Position numbers and translations under genes: made by a program
Notes under the pieces: model-generated
Seen by the model: only the letters and a program-made list of their open reading frames with translations
What the model was told of the DNA's origin: nothing
Database searches by the model: none
In this document: positions 49,698-58,495 of the stretch, piece by piece
Layout: each line of letters begins with the position of its first letter
Numbering within the stretch: position 1 is the stretch's first letter
From: Luteimicrobium sp049844995
GTDB lineage: Bacteria > Actinomycetota > Actinomycetes > Actinomycetales > Cellulomonadaceae
Assembly (NCBI RefSeq): GCF_049844995.1
Contig: NZ_JBNCMC010000008.1
Span: 1-64,000 of the forward strand
Direction of reading: 5' to 3'
DNA: 64,000 nt

Positions 49698-51967
49698 TCC
49701 GCCTCGGCCTCCGGCTCGCCGTGGTCGGCGGGCGGGAGGCGCTCGTCCGGCTCGCCGTGACCGGCGCCGCGATCGCGCTCGGCGTCGGGCTCCTGCTGAC
49801 GATGGTCGCCGGGCTCAACGCCGTCGGCGGTCAGAACCAGCGGTACGCGTGGCTCGAGACGGGCTTCGGCCCGACGACGGTCGCGGGCGCCACGCAGTCG
49901 TCCGACGCCGGCACCGGCACGGTCGACCCCCTGTGGTGGCAGCTGTCCTCCGACAAGTTCGAGGGGAAGACCATCGGCCGCGTGGACGTCGCCGCCACCG
50001 GCCCCGACTCTCCCCTGCCGCCCGGCGTCGACGCGCTCCCCGGCCCCGGGCAGTACGTGGCCTCGCCGGCGATGCAGAAGCTGCTCGCCTCCACGCCCGA
50101 CGCCGAGCTCGCAGCACGCTACGGCTCGCCCGCGAACGTCGGGACCATCGGCGACGCCGCCCTGCCCTCGCCCGACTCGCTCGCGATCATCGTGGGCCGC
50201 ACCCCCGCCGAGCTGTCTCCGTCGGGACACGCGATCCAGGTCACGAGCATCGCGACGGTCTCGCCGAGCCAGTGCAGCGGCGAGGCGTGCGCCGTCGGGC
50301 TCGGGATGAACGAGAACGCCGTGGCGCTCGTGTTCGGCGTGGTGGGCGTGGGGCTCGTGATCCCGATCCTCGTGTTCATCGGCGCCGCGACACGCCTGTC
50401 CGCGGCCCGGCGCGAGCAGCGGCTCGCCGCGATGCGGCTCGTCGGGGCGACACCGCGCCAGGTGCGGACGGTCGCCGCGATGGAGTCCGTCGTGGCCGCG
50501 GCGGCCGGGAGCGTGCTGGGCTTCGCCGTCTTCTTCGCGCTGCGGCCGCTCGTGCTCCGGATCCCGCTCACGGGCTCGCGGTTCCAGCCGGCCGACTACG
50601 GCCTCACGGTCGTGGACGTCGTCGTGGTGCTGCTGGCCGTCCCGCTCGCCGCGGCCGTGGCGTCCCGGTTCGCGATGCGCCGCGTCGTCGTCTCGCCCCT
50701 CGGCGTCACCCGCCGGACGACGCCGTCCGACCCGAGCGCGTGGCGCGTCGTCCCCTTCGTGGCCGGCCTCGCCTGGTTCGGCTACCTCGCGATCGACGGA
50801 CCGCCGGAGGGCAACGGCGGGCAGCTCGGCGCGTACCTGGGCGGGGCCGCGCTCGTCATGGTCGGGCTGGTCGTCGCGGGGCCGTGGCTCACCCGCGCGG
50901 GGGCGCGGCTCCTCGCCGTCCGCACCGGCCGGCCGGCCGTGCTCCTCGCCGGGCGACGTCTCGGGGACGACCCGCGGGCCGCGTTCCGCAGCGTCAGCGG
51001 GCTCATCCTCGCGCTCTTCATCGGCACTGCGGCGACCGCGACGATCACCACGTTCGTCGCCGAGCGCGGGCCTGCGGCCGTCTCGACGGCCGCGGGGAAC
51101 GTGCTCGTCCAACAGCTCGAGAGCCGGCGCGAGGCCGGGACGACCGTCACCGTCCCCGACTCCGTGGTCGCGGACCTGCACGACGTGCCGGGCGTCTCGG
51201 GCGTCGCCGTCGTGCACGCCGGCCCGGACGCCCAGCCCGAGGATCTCGGCATCCCCGACGGGCTCTGGGGGCACCCCGGGTACGTGGCGTGCGACCAGCT
51301 GGCCGGGATGCCCTCGTGGGGCGAGTGCGCCCCCGGCGCGAGCGTCGCGCTGATGGCCTACGACGTGACGTCCGACCGGACGGGCGTCGTCTGGCCGGCC
51401 GCCGACGTGGACGCGAGCTCGCTCGACCAGCTCGACACCCTGGGCGTCGGCGTCCAGACGGACGGCTCGACGGGCGCCGTCGAGGGGGCTCGCACGGTGC
51501 TCGAGGGCGCCTTCCCCGACGCGATGACGCCGTTCACGGTGCACGAGGACCAGTCGGACACGACGAACGGTCTGAACCAGTACGAGCGCCTCGCGGAGGT
51601 GATCGTGGCGATCAGCCTCGTGATCGGCGGGTGCAGCCTCGCCGTCAGCGCGGCGGGTTCCGTGACCGAGCGCAAGCGCCCGTTCAGCCTGCTGCGCCTC
51701 ACCGGCGTCCCGCTCGGGATGCTGCGGCGCGTCGTGACGCTCGAGACCGCGGTGCCGTTGCTCGTCGGGGCGGTCGTCGCGGTGGCCGCGGGCTTCGGGA
51801 TGGCTCAGCTGTTCCTCACCGCCCAGCTCGACTACGACCTCACGGCGCCCGGGGGCGCGTACTGGGGGTCGGTCGGGATCGGGCTGGTCATCGGGCTCGG
51901 CGTCATCGCGTCGACGTTCCCGCTGCTGCGGCGCGTCACCGGCCCGGAGACCGCCCGCAACGACTAG
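49694..51967 (+). CDS. FtsX-type ABC exporter permease, 757 aa
   Basis: Large permease with TM1 (AVTGAAIALGVGLLLTMVAG), an extracytoplasmic domain of about 190 residues, a first FtsX TM bundle (VALVFGVVGVGLVIPILVFI then RLSAARREQRLAAMRLVGAT, the coupling segment), a mid-section with further TM helices, a second extracytoplasmic domain and a C-terminal FtsX bundle with RKRPFSLLRLTGVPLGMLRR. Two FtsX halves in one chain. GTG start. Its TAG stop shares the palindrome CTAG with the stop of the convergent aldo/keto reductase. Confidence 0.9.
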   Translation: MIRLGLRLAVVGGREALVRLAVTGAAIALGVGLLLTMVAGLNAVGGQNQRYAWLETGFGPTTVAGATQSSDAGTGTVDPLWWQLSSDKFEGKTIGRVDVAATGPDSPLPPGVDALPGPGQYVASPAMQKLLASTPDAELAARYGSPANVGTIGDAALPSPDSLAIIVGRTPAELSPSGHAIQVTSIATVSPSQCSGEACAVGLGMNENAVALVFGVVGVGLVIPILVFIGAATRLSAARREQRLAAMRLVGATPRQVRTVAAMESVVAAAAGSVLGFAVFFALRPLVLRIPLTGSRFQPADYGLTVVDVVVVLLAVPLAAAVASRFAMRRVVVSPLGVTRRTTPSDPSAWRVVPFVAGLAWFGYLAIDGPPEGNGGQLGAYLGGAALVMVGLVVAGPWLTRAGARLLAVRTGRPAVLLAGRRLGDDPRAAFRSVSGLILALFIGTAATATITTFVAERGPAAVSTAAGNVLVQQLESRREAGTTVTVPDSVVADLHDVPGVSGVAVVHAGPDAQPEDLGIPDGLWGHPGYVACDQLAGMPSWGECAPGASVALMAYDVTSDRTGVVWPAADVDASSLDQLDTLGVGVQTDGSTGAVEGARTVLEGAFPDAMTPFTVHEDQSDTTNGLNQYERLAEVIVAISLVIGGCSLAVSAAGSVTERKRPFSLLRLTGVPLGMLRRVVTLETAVPLLVGAVVAVAAGFGMAQLFLTAQLDYDLTAPGGAYWGSVGIGLVIGLGVIASTFPLLRRVTGPETARND

Positions 51968-52965
51968 GACCGGGCGGCCGCGTCGAGGGCCGCCCAGGCG
52001 GCGTCGTCGAGCGGCTCCGCGACCCAGCGGGCGCCGCTCGCGGCGTGCTCGGGCCGCCCGAACCCGGCGACGACGCACGCCACCTCGGGCGCGCGCAGCG
52101 GGAACCGCATCGCGGCGTGCGGCAGCGCAACGCCCGCCTCGTCGCACGTCCGGGCCAGCCCTCGGGCGAGAGCCAGCAGCGGTGCGGGAGCGAGGCCGTA
52201 GTCGAACCGGGCGTCGTCGGGCGGCCAGCGGCGCGCCAGCAGGCCCGAGTTGAACGGCGCCGCCGCGACCACGCTCACGCCCCTCGCGGCACAGTCCGCG
52301 AGCAGGGGCGCGGCCGACCGGTCCGCGAGCGTCCAGCGGCCCGCGACCATGACGGCGTCGACGTCGGACTCGGCCACGATCCGCCGGAGCGGCTCGACCA
52401 GGTTCATCCCGGCGCCCACGGCCCCGACGACGCCCTCGTCCCTCAGCCGGCACAGTGCCGGGACCGCCTCGCTGATCGCGTCGTCCATGTGGTCCTCGGG
52501 ATCGTGGACGTAGACGACGTCGACGCGGTCCAGCCCCAGCCGGGCGAGGCTCGACTCGAGGCTCCGCAGCACGCCGTCCCGCGAGTAGTCGCGTCGCCGG
52601 GTCAGGTCGTCGGGGACGGCGAACCCGCCGGTCGCGAGGTCGGACCCGGTCGGCGCCCCGTTCGGGACGAGCAGGCGGCCGACCTTCGTGGACACGACGT
52701 ACTCGTCGCGCGGACGGCCCCGCAGCGCCGCGCCCAGGCGCCGCTCCGACAGTCCGAGCCCGTAGTGGGGCGCCGTGTCGAAGTACCGCACGCCCCCGTC
52801 CCACGCCGCGTCGACGGTCGCGCGGGCGTCCTCGTCCGAGACGGGCCGGTACAGGTTCCCGACCGGGGCGGCGCCGAACCCCAGCTCCGTCACCCGCACC
52901 GTCGTCGCGCCCAGGGTCCGCGCCGGCAGGGCGGCGCCGCCCCGCGAAGTCGGGGTGTGCGTCAT
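51964..52965 (-). CDS. aldo/keto reductase, probable L-fucose (D-threo-aldose) 1-dehydrogenase, 333 aa
   Basis: AKR barrel with the catalytic tetrad: Asp and Tyr in YFDTAPHYGLGLSE, Lys in VVSTKVGR, His in VVYVHDPED. The HDPED and LGRRL-type (here ERRLGAAL) features fit D-threo-aldose dehydrogenases. In the fucose pathway it would oxidise L-fucose at C1 to L-fucono-lactone. Last gene of the operon; ATG overlaps the amidohydrolase stop by 4 nt. Confidence 0.87.
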   Translation of the reverse strand: MTHTPTSRGGAALPARTLGATTVRVTELGFGAAPVGNLYRPVSDEDARATVDAAWDGGVRYFDTAPHYGLGLSERRLGAALRGRPRDEYVVSTKVGRLLVPNGAPTGSDLATGGFAVPDDLTRRRDYSRDGVLRSLESSLARLGLDRVDVVYVHDPEDHMDDAISEAVPALCRLRDEGVVGAVGAGMNLVEPLRRIVAESDVDAVMVAGRWTLADRSAAPLLADCAARGVSVVAAAPFNSGLLARRWPPDDARFDYGLAPAPLLALARGLARTCDEAGVALPHAAMRFPLRAPEVACVVAGFGRPEHAASGARWVAEPLDDAAWAALDAAARS

Positions 52966-53819
52966 CGTGGTCCCGTCCCCTCGTCGTCCAGCCCGTACCA
53001 ACGCCTCGCCGTGCCGCCGAACACGGCGGCCCGCTCCGGCCCTGACAGCTCCGCCGCGAGCGCCTCGGCCGCGGCCACCACCCGGTCGTAGCCGCCCGCG
53101 AGCAGGCACACAGGCCAGTCGGACCCGAACATCACCCGCCCGGGCCCGAACGCATCCAGCACCACGTCGGCGTAGGGCCGCAGGTCGGCGACCTCCCACG
53201 TGTCGTGGTCGGCCTCGGTGACGAGACCGGAGAGCTTGGCCGCGACGTTCGCGCTCGCCGCGAGCTTCCGCACGTCCGACTCCCACGGCGCGATCACGCC
53301 CGACGCGATGGGCGGCTTCCCGGCATGATCGAGGACGAACTTCAGCCCCGGCACCGCGCGCACGGTGTCGACGACCGCCGGAAGCTGGTCCGGCGTCACG
53401 ACGAGGTCGTACGCGAGGCCGGCGTCGGCGACCGCCGCGAGCCCGCGCCGCACGTCGGGCCGGCACAGCCACCGCGGGTCCGGTTCCTCCTGCACCTGGT
53501 GCCGGACGCCGACGAGCGCCCGCCCGGCCGGCAGCCCGCGGAGGGCGTCGAGCCGGTCGCCCACGTCGGGGGCGGTGAGGTCGACCCAGCCGACGACCCC
53601 GGCGACCAGCGGGTCGCGCGCCGCGAGGGCGAGCAGCTCGGGTGTCTCCTCCGGCACGCAGACCGTCTGTACGACGACGGTCGCGTCGATGCCGTGCCGG
53701 GCCGCCGACGGGCGCAGGTCGTCGACCGTGAACGTCCTGCGCAGCGCGGGCAGCGCGGCCGTCCACGGCTGGTCGCGGACCGCCAGGTCCCACACGTGGT
53801 GGTGAGCGTCGATGCGCAC
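52962..53819 (-). CDS. amidohydrolase_2 family lactonase, probable L-fucono-1,5-lactonase, 285 aa
   Basis: TIM-barrel amidohydrolase starting RIDAHHHVWD (metal/active-site H-x-H), with VGVRHQVQEEPDPRWL and LDHAGKPPI and a C-terminal MFGSDWPVC (active-site Asp), the pattern of L-fuconolactonases in cog3618. Converts the lactone from the AKR to L-fuconate. GTG at 53819 gives a clean N-terminus; the same frame upstream is unrelated. Confidence 0.88.
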   Translation of the reverse strand: MRIDAHHHVWDLAVRDQPWTAALPALRRTFTVDDLRPSAARHGIDATVVVQTVCVPEETPELLALAARDPLVAGVVGWVDLTAPDVGDRLDALRGLPAGRALVGVRHQVQEEPDPRWLCRPDVRRGLAAVADAGLAYDLVVTPDQLPAVVDTVRAVPGLKFVLDHAGKPPIASGVIAPWESDVRKLAASANVAAKLSGLVTEADHDTWEVADLRPYADVVLDAFGPGRVMFGSDWPVCLLAGGYDRVVAAAEALAAELSGPERAAVFGGTARRWYGLDDEGTGPR

Positions 53820-53859
53820 GCACAGCTCCTCTCCGTCCGGTACTGCCCTGTGTGTCGTC

Positions 53860-54195
53860 TCAGTCCAGGTGGAAGACCTCGACGGCGTCGGCCCACCACG
53901 CGCCGGGCCCCGCGCCGTCGACGGGCTCCTGGCACGGGTCGGTGCGACGCCACCACTCCTGCGTCGCCGGGTCGGCCGCCACGCGCGCGAGGTCCGCGGC
54001 GAGGTCGTCGCCCGTGTGCTCGAAGTAGGCCAGCAGGAGGCCGTCGCGCTCGAAGATCGAGTAGTTGCGGATGCCCGCCGCCCGGAGCGCGGCGAGCACC
54101 GGCTCGGGCACCGCACGGTGCAGCGCCCGGTACTCGGCCTCCTTGCCGGGGCGGAGGCGGATGAGCTGCGCCACGCGGCGCACGGACTCGGCCAC
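53860..54195 (-). CDS. L-rhamnose/L-fucose mutarotase family protein, 111 aa
   Basis: Small ferredoxin-like mutarotase: VAQLIRLRPGKEAEYRALH, RNYSIFERDGLLLAYFEH and PATQEWWRRTDPCQEP are the family signature (RhaM/FucM-like, about 105 aa). Interconverts sugar anomers so that the pyranose oxidised by the dehydrogenase is available. GTG start at 54195 chosen from the short distance (11 nt) after the SDR stop and fit to family length. Confidence 0.88.
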   Translation of the reverse strand: MAESVRRVAQLIRLRPGKEAEYRALHRAVPEPVLAALRAAGIRNYSIFERDGLLLAYFEHTGDDLAADLARVAADPATQEWWRRTDPCQEPVDGAGPGAWWADAVEVFHLD

Positions 54196-54206
54196 GGTGC
54201 CGGTCC

Positions 54207-54971
54207 TCAGCCCCGCGGCCGGAGCCGCAGTCCGTCCATGCCGCCGTCGACCGCGAGCGACGTGCCCGTCGTCGAGCCGGACGCCGGCGACGCGAGGAAC
54301 ACGATGGCCTCCGCCACCTCGACCGCCGACACCAGCCTGCCGTGCGGCTGCCGGGCCTCGAGCGCAGCCCGCTCGGCGGCCGGGTCCGGCGCGGAGGCGA
54401 GCAGGCGCCCGATCCAGGGCGTGTCCGCGGTGCCGGGGCTGACGCAGTTGACCCGGACCCCGTCGCGGACGAGGTCGGCCGCCATCGCCCGGGTCAGGGA
54501 CAGCACGGCGCCCTTGCTCGCGGAGTACAGCGCGCGGTCGGGCAGGCCGGCGGTCGCGGCGATCGAGCACGTGTTCACGATCGCGCCGCGCCCCGAGGCA
54601 CGCAGTGCCGGCAGCGCGGCCCGGGACACCCGCACCATGCCGACGACGTTCACGTCCAGCACGCGCAGCCACTCGTCGTCGGGGTTGTCCTCGACGCCGC
54701 CCTGCGCCCCGATCCCCGCGTTGTTGACGACCACGTCGAGTCCGCCCAGCGCCTCGACGAGCGCCGCGACGGCCGCGCGGACCGCCGTGTCGTCGGTGAC
54801 GTCCGCCGCCTCGTACGCCGCGACGTCCCGCCTCAGCTCGGGCGGCGGCTCCGACGCGCGGTCGAGGACCCCCACGCGGGCGCCGCGCCCGGCGAACAGG
54901 CCCGCGGTCGCGAGGCCGATGCCCGACGCGCCCCCCGTGACCAGGACCCGGAGGCCACTCAGCGCGCTCAT
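54207..54971 (-). CDS. short-chain dehydrogenase, probable 2-keto-3-deoxy-L-fuconate dehydrogenase, 254 aa
   Basis: Classical SDR: cofactor motif TGGASGIG (residues 13-20), NNAG at about 88, active-site Ser in NTCSIAA, YSASK catalytic pair, and NCVSPGTADTPW. Close in layout to the SDR that oxidises 2-keto-3-deoxy-L-fuconate to the 2,4-diketo acid. TGATG junction with the FAH-type gene. Confidence 0.85.
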   Translation of the reverse strand: MSALSGLRVLVTGGASGIGLATAGLFAGRGARVGVLDRASEPPPELRRDVAAYEAADVTDDTAVRAAVAALVEALGGLDVVVNNAGIGAQGGVEDNPDDEWLRVLDVNVVGMVRVSRAALPALRASGRGAIVNTCSIAATAGLPDRALYSASKGAVLSLTRAMAADLVRDGVRVNCVSPGTADTPWIGRLLASAPDPAAERAALEARQPHGRLVSAVEVAEAIVFLASPASGSTTGTSLAVDGGMDGLRLRPRG

Positions 54972-55810
54972 CACGCCGCTCCCATCGTCTGTCGTTGCCG
55001 TCCGAGCCCGTCGATCTCCAGCTCGACGACGTTGCCCGGCCGCAGGTACGGGTGGTCCGGCAGCCCGAGCGCGACCCCGGAGGGCGTCCCCGTGTTGATC
55101 ACGTCGCCCGGCTCCAGCACCATCACCTGGCTGAGGTACCAGACGAGGTGGTCGACCCCGAAGATCATCGCGGCCGTCGACGAGTCCTGGCGGCCGACCC
55201 CGTCGACCCGTAGCCGTAGGCCGAGCGCCTGCGGGTCGGGCACCTCGTCGGCCGTGCGGATCCACGGGCCGAGCGGGTTGAACGTCTCGCAGTTCTTGCC
55301 CTTGTCCCAGGTGCCGCCCCGCTCGAGCTGCAGCTCGCGCTCGGACACGTCGTTGCTGATCGTGTAGCCCGCGACGCAGGCACGCGCCTCCGCAGGCGAG
55401 GCGAGGTAGCGCGCCTCGCGACCGATCACCACCGCGAGCTCGACCTCCCAGTCCGTCTTCGTGGAGCCTCGCGGGATCAGCACCTCGTCGTCCGGCCCGA
55501 CGACGGTCTGCGCGGTCTTGAGGAAGACGACCGGCTCGCTCGGCTCGTCGTGGCTCGTCTCCGCCGCGTGGGCGCGGTAGTTCACCCCGATGCAGACGAC
55601 CTTGCCGGGCCGCGCGACCGGCGGCCCCACCCGGTCCGCGGCGGCCGCCTCCGGGAGCGCGACGACGTCGCCGGGACCGAGGGCGAGGACGCGGGCGAGG
55701 GTGGCCGGCGTGACGTCGTCGACGACGGACGACAGGTCCCGCCAGACACCGTCCGCCCCCGAGACGACGGGACGTTCGGCGCCGGGGGCGCCGTGGCGTG
55801 CGATGCGCAT
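54971..55810 (-). CDS. FAH-family hydrolase, probable 2,4-diketo-3-deoxy-L-fuconate hydrolase, 279 aa
   Basis: Fumarylacetoacetase-fold enzyme: KVVCIGVNYRAHAAE, then TDWEVELAVVIGREARY (Glu-x-Glu metal ligands, Asp further on), GYTISNDVSERELQ, TGTPSGVALG and an LRPGNVVELEIDGLG end. Splits the diketo acid to pyruvate plus L-lactate in the fucose route. 41 nt after the permease gene. Confidence 0.87.
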   Translation of the reverse strand: MRIARHGAPGAERPVVSGADGVWRDLSSVVDDVTPATLARVLALGPGDVVALPEAAAADRVGPPVARPGKVVCIGVNYRAHAAETSHDEPSEPVVFLKTAQTVVGPDDEVLIPRGSTKTDWEVELAVVIGREARYLASPAEARACVAGYTISNDVSERELQLERGGTWDKGKNCETFNPLGPWIRTADEVPDPQALGLRLRVDGVGRQDSSTAAMIFGVDHLVWYLSQVMVLEPGDVINTGTPSGVALGLPDHPYLRPGNVVELEIDGLGRQRQTMGAA

Positions 55811-55851
55811 GCTGTGCTGCTCTCTCTTTCAGTCAGGCCTTGGAGCTTCTG

Positions 55852-56919
55852 TCAGTCCTTGGAGCGGCCGGTGACCACGCGCGTGATGATGAGCACCGCG
55901 AGGATGACCGCTCCGTTGAGGAAGTCGAACCACTCGCCGCTGACCCCGGCGAAGGTGAGGACGTTCTGCACCAGGTACAGCAGGAGGATGCCGGTGAAGG
56001 CTCCCACCAGGCTCCCGCGGCCGCCGTTGAGGCTCACGCCGCCGATCACCGCGGCCGCGAACACCGTGAAGATCGCGCCGTCGCCCTGGTTGGACGCCAC
56101 CGACGCCAGGTGGCCGGAGAGCATGATGCCGCCGAGCGCCGCCAGGACGCTCGCCAGCACGAAGACGCCCCAGAGGGTCCGGTCGGTGCGGATGCCCGCG
56201 GCCCGGGCGGCGTCGACGTTGCCGCCGATCGCGTAGAGCGACCTGCCGACGCGGAGGTACCGCAGAGCGAGGACGGCCACCACGTAGGCGAGCACGCACA
56301 CCCAGATCGCGACCGGGACGCCCAGGAAGCTGCCCGTCCCGAGGTACGTCATCGAGCCGGACATCCCGAAGAAGGTCTGGCCCCCCGAGATCCCGGTCAG
56401 CAGCCCGCGCAAGGTGATGAGCATGCCCAGCGTCACGATGAACGCGTTGAGCCCGAGCCCGACGATGAGCGCCGCGTTGACCAGGCCCACGACGAGGCCG
56501 ACGCCGAGCGCGATCGGGATCGCCCAGCCGGGCGAGACCGCGTCGATGCCGTGGTGGATGCCGCCGGAGAGCGTGAGCCACGCGGCGACCCCGGGCGCCA
56601 GGCCGACGGTCGACTCGAGCGAGAGGTCCATCTTGCCGGTCAGGAGGACGAGGCCCTCAGCCAGCACGAGCAGCCCGATCCAGGACATCGAGACGAGGAC
56701 GTCCTCGATGTTCGTCCGCGTGAAGAAGCTCGGAGAGACGAACGAGCCCACCACCGCGACCAGGATGATCGGGGGGATCAGGGCCAGGTCGCGCCACCGG
56801 GCCAGCTGCACGCTGCGCAGCGACAGGCTCGGGGCCGATCCCGCGCGTCCGGTCCCCTGGGGTCCGCCGGTCTGCGGCTTCGAGGCGTCGTCGACGCGCT
56901 CGGTCACCTCATCGATCAC
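55852..56919 (-). CDS. ribose-type (CUT2) ABC sugar permease, 355 aa
   Basis: RbsC/XylH-like permease with about 10 TM helices. Landmarks: GLVLLTGKMDLSLESTVGLAPG, LNAFIVTLGMLITLRGLLTG, YAIGGNVDAARAAGIRTDR (ATPase-contact EAA-like loop) and AVIGGVSLNGGRGSLVGAFTG. GTG at 56919 preferred over ATG 56955: GGAAGGAG is 9 nt upstream and the overlap with the ATPase is then only 11 nt. Partner of the ATPase and lipoprotein that precede it. Confidence 0.88.
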   Translation of the reverse strand: MIDEVTERVDDASKPQTGGPQGTGRAGSAPSLSLRSVQLARWRDLALIPPIILVAVVGSFVSPSFFTRTNIEDVLVSMSWIGLLVLAEGLVLLTGKMDLSLESTVGLAPGVAAWLTLSGGIHHGIDAVSPGWAIPIALGVGLVVGLVNAALIVGLGLNAFIVTLGMLITLRGLLTGISGGQTFFGMSGSMTYLGTGSFLGVPVAIWVCVLAYVVAVLALRYLRVGRSLYAIGGNVDAARAAGIRTDRTLWGVFVLASVLAALGGIMLSGHLASVASNQGDGAIFTVFAAAVIGGVSLNGGRGSLVGAFTGILLLYLVQNVLTFAGVSGEWFDFLNGAVILAVLIITRVVTGRSKD

Positions 56920-58453
56920 CGAGATCCACTCCTTCCATGGCCGAGACGAGCTCACGGTCGTCCCAGGTTCCTGACAGCTCCGCGACGACCTCGCCGCGGA
57001 ACATGACGAGCACCCGATGGCAGTAGCGCAGGTCGTCGAGGTCGTCCGTGACCACGAGGACGCCCGCGCTCCCCCGTGCCGTGTCGACGGCTGTCGCCAT
57101 GAGTGACTCCTTGGACTTGACGTCGACCCCGGCCGTCGGCGCCATCAGCACGAGCAGCCGGGGGTCGTCCGCGATCGCGCGCCCCGCGACCACCTTCTGC
57201 TGGTTGCCGCCGGACAGGTCCGCCACCGCCTGCTCGGGTCGTCGGGGGACGACGTCGAGCCGGTCGATCAGGGTGCGCGCGAGCGCCGTCCGACGTCGGG
57301 GGTTCTCGAACCCGTGCGACCCGAGGCGGTGCGGCACCGTCATGGTGAGGTTCTCCGCGATCGACATCTCCGGCACGTAACCCTGGGCGCGACGATCCTG
57401 CGGCACGAAGCCGATCCCCGCCCGCAGCGCTCGCGGGACGCTCCCGAGGCGCTGCGGCGCGCCGTCCAGCCGGACCTCGCCCGACACGGGCCGCCGCAGC
57501 CCGACGATCGCCTCGGCGACCGCCGTCTTGCCGCTCCCGCCCGCCCCCGCGAGGCCGACGATCTCGCCCGGTCGCACGCCGAAGCTGATGTCGCTGTACT
57601 CGTCGGCGGTCAGCCCGCGCACCTCCAGCACCCGCTCGTCCGTCGGGGCGAGGTCCGGGCGCGGGTCCTCGCGGGCGCGGACCTGCTCGCCTGTCATCGC
57701 CTCGACGAGCGCGGTCCTGGAGATCGTGTCGATCGGCGACGTGAGGATGTGCCGGGCGTCCCGGAAGACCGTGACCGTCTGGCACAGGTCGAAGATCTCC
57801 TGCAGGTGGTGGCTGATGTACAGGAACGTGACGCCCTGCTCCTGGAGCCGCCGGATCCGCGCGAAGAGCCGCGCGATCCCGGCCGCGTCGAGCCGCGCCG
57901 TCGGCTCGTCGAGGATGACGAACCGTGCACCGTACGACAACGCTCGCGCGATCTCGAGGAGCTGACGCTGCTCGACCGTGAGGTCGCGCGCGAGCGCCCG
58001 GGGATCGACGTCGATCTCCCACTCCTCGAGGAGGTCGCGGGCCCGCCCGACGAGCTCGCGCCAGCGGATGCGGTGCCCACGCTCCGACTGCCGGTTCACG
58101 AACAGGTTCTCGGCGACCGTGAGGTCGTCCAGCACCATGAGGTGCTGGTAGACGCACGCCACCCGCCGGCGCCACGCCCCGCGGTCACCGAGCGGCGGCG
58201 CCGGCTCCCCGCCGAACGTGACCTCGCCTTCGTCGGGCGCCTGCAGGCCCGTGAGGATCGAGACGAGCGTCGACTTGCCCGCCCCGTTGCGGCCCACGAG
58301 CGCGTGCACCTCGCCTGCCTCGACCGTCAGCCCGACCTCGCGCAACGCCTGAGTGGCGCCGAAGCGCTTGCTCACCGCCGTCACCCGCACGACGGGCGGC
58401 ACCTCGCCGCCCGTCCGCCGGGCCACCGTCGACTCCGTCGACCCTGTCGTCAT
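56909..58453 (-). CDS. ribose-type ABC sugar importer ATPase, two domains, second with lost Walker B acidic residues, 514 aa
   Basis: N-terminal domain: Walker A GRNGAGKST, signature-like LTVEQRQLLEIARAL, Walker B VILDEPTARLD (Asp182-Glu183). C-terminal domain: Walker A GAGGSGKT (303-310), signature LSGGNQQKVV, but Walker B reads LLVLMAPTAGVD, with Met437-Ala438 where Asp-Glu is expected. That half probably cannot hydrolyse ATP. Family asymmetry is common, but normally the C-half keeps DEPT. It energises import of the sugar (L-fucose by context). Confidence 0.92.
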   Translation of the reverse strand: MTTGSTESTVARRTGGEVPPVVRVTAVSKRFGATQALREVGLTVEAGEVHALVGRNGAGKSTLVSILTGLQAPDEGEVTFGGEPAPPLGDRGAWRRRVACVYQHLMVLDDLTVAENLFVNRQSERGHRIRWRELVGRARDLLEEWEIDVDPRALARDLTVEQRQLLEIARALSYGARFVILDEPTARLDAAGIARLFARIRRLQEQGVTFLYISHHLQEIFDLCQTVTVFRDARHILTSPIDTISRTALVEAMTGEQVRAREDPRPDLAPTDERVLEVRGLTADEYSDISFGVRPGEIVGLAGAGGSGKTAVAEAIVGLRRPVSGEVRLDGAPQRLGSVPRALRAGIGFVPQDRRAQGYVPEMSIAENLTMTVPHRLGSHGFENPRRRTALARTLIDRLDVVPRRPEQAVADLSGGNQQKVVAGRAIADDPRLLVLMAPTAGVDVKSKESLMATAVDTARGSAGVLVVTDDLDDLRYCHRVLVMFRGEVVAELSGTWDDRELVSAMEGVDLGDR

Positions 58454-58495
58454 CCGTCCACCTCGATGTGGTCGTGTCTCGCGGTCGTGGTCGAC

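Noticed and set aside
56920..56955. ATG 56955 as start of the sugar permease
   Set aside because: Would overlap the ATPase by 47 nt without a suitable ribosome site; GTG 56919 has GGAAGGAG at the right distance.
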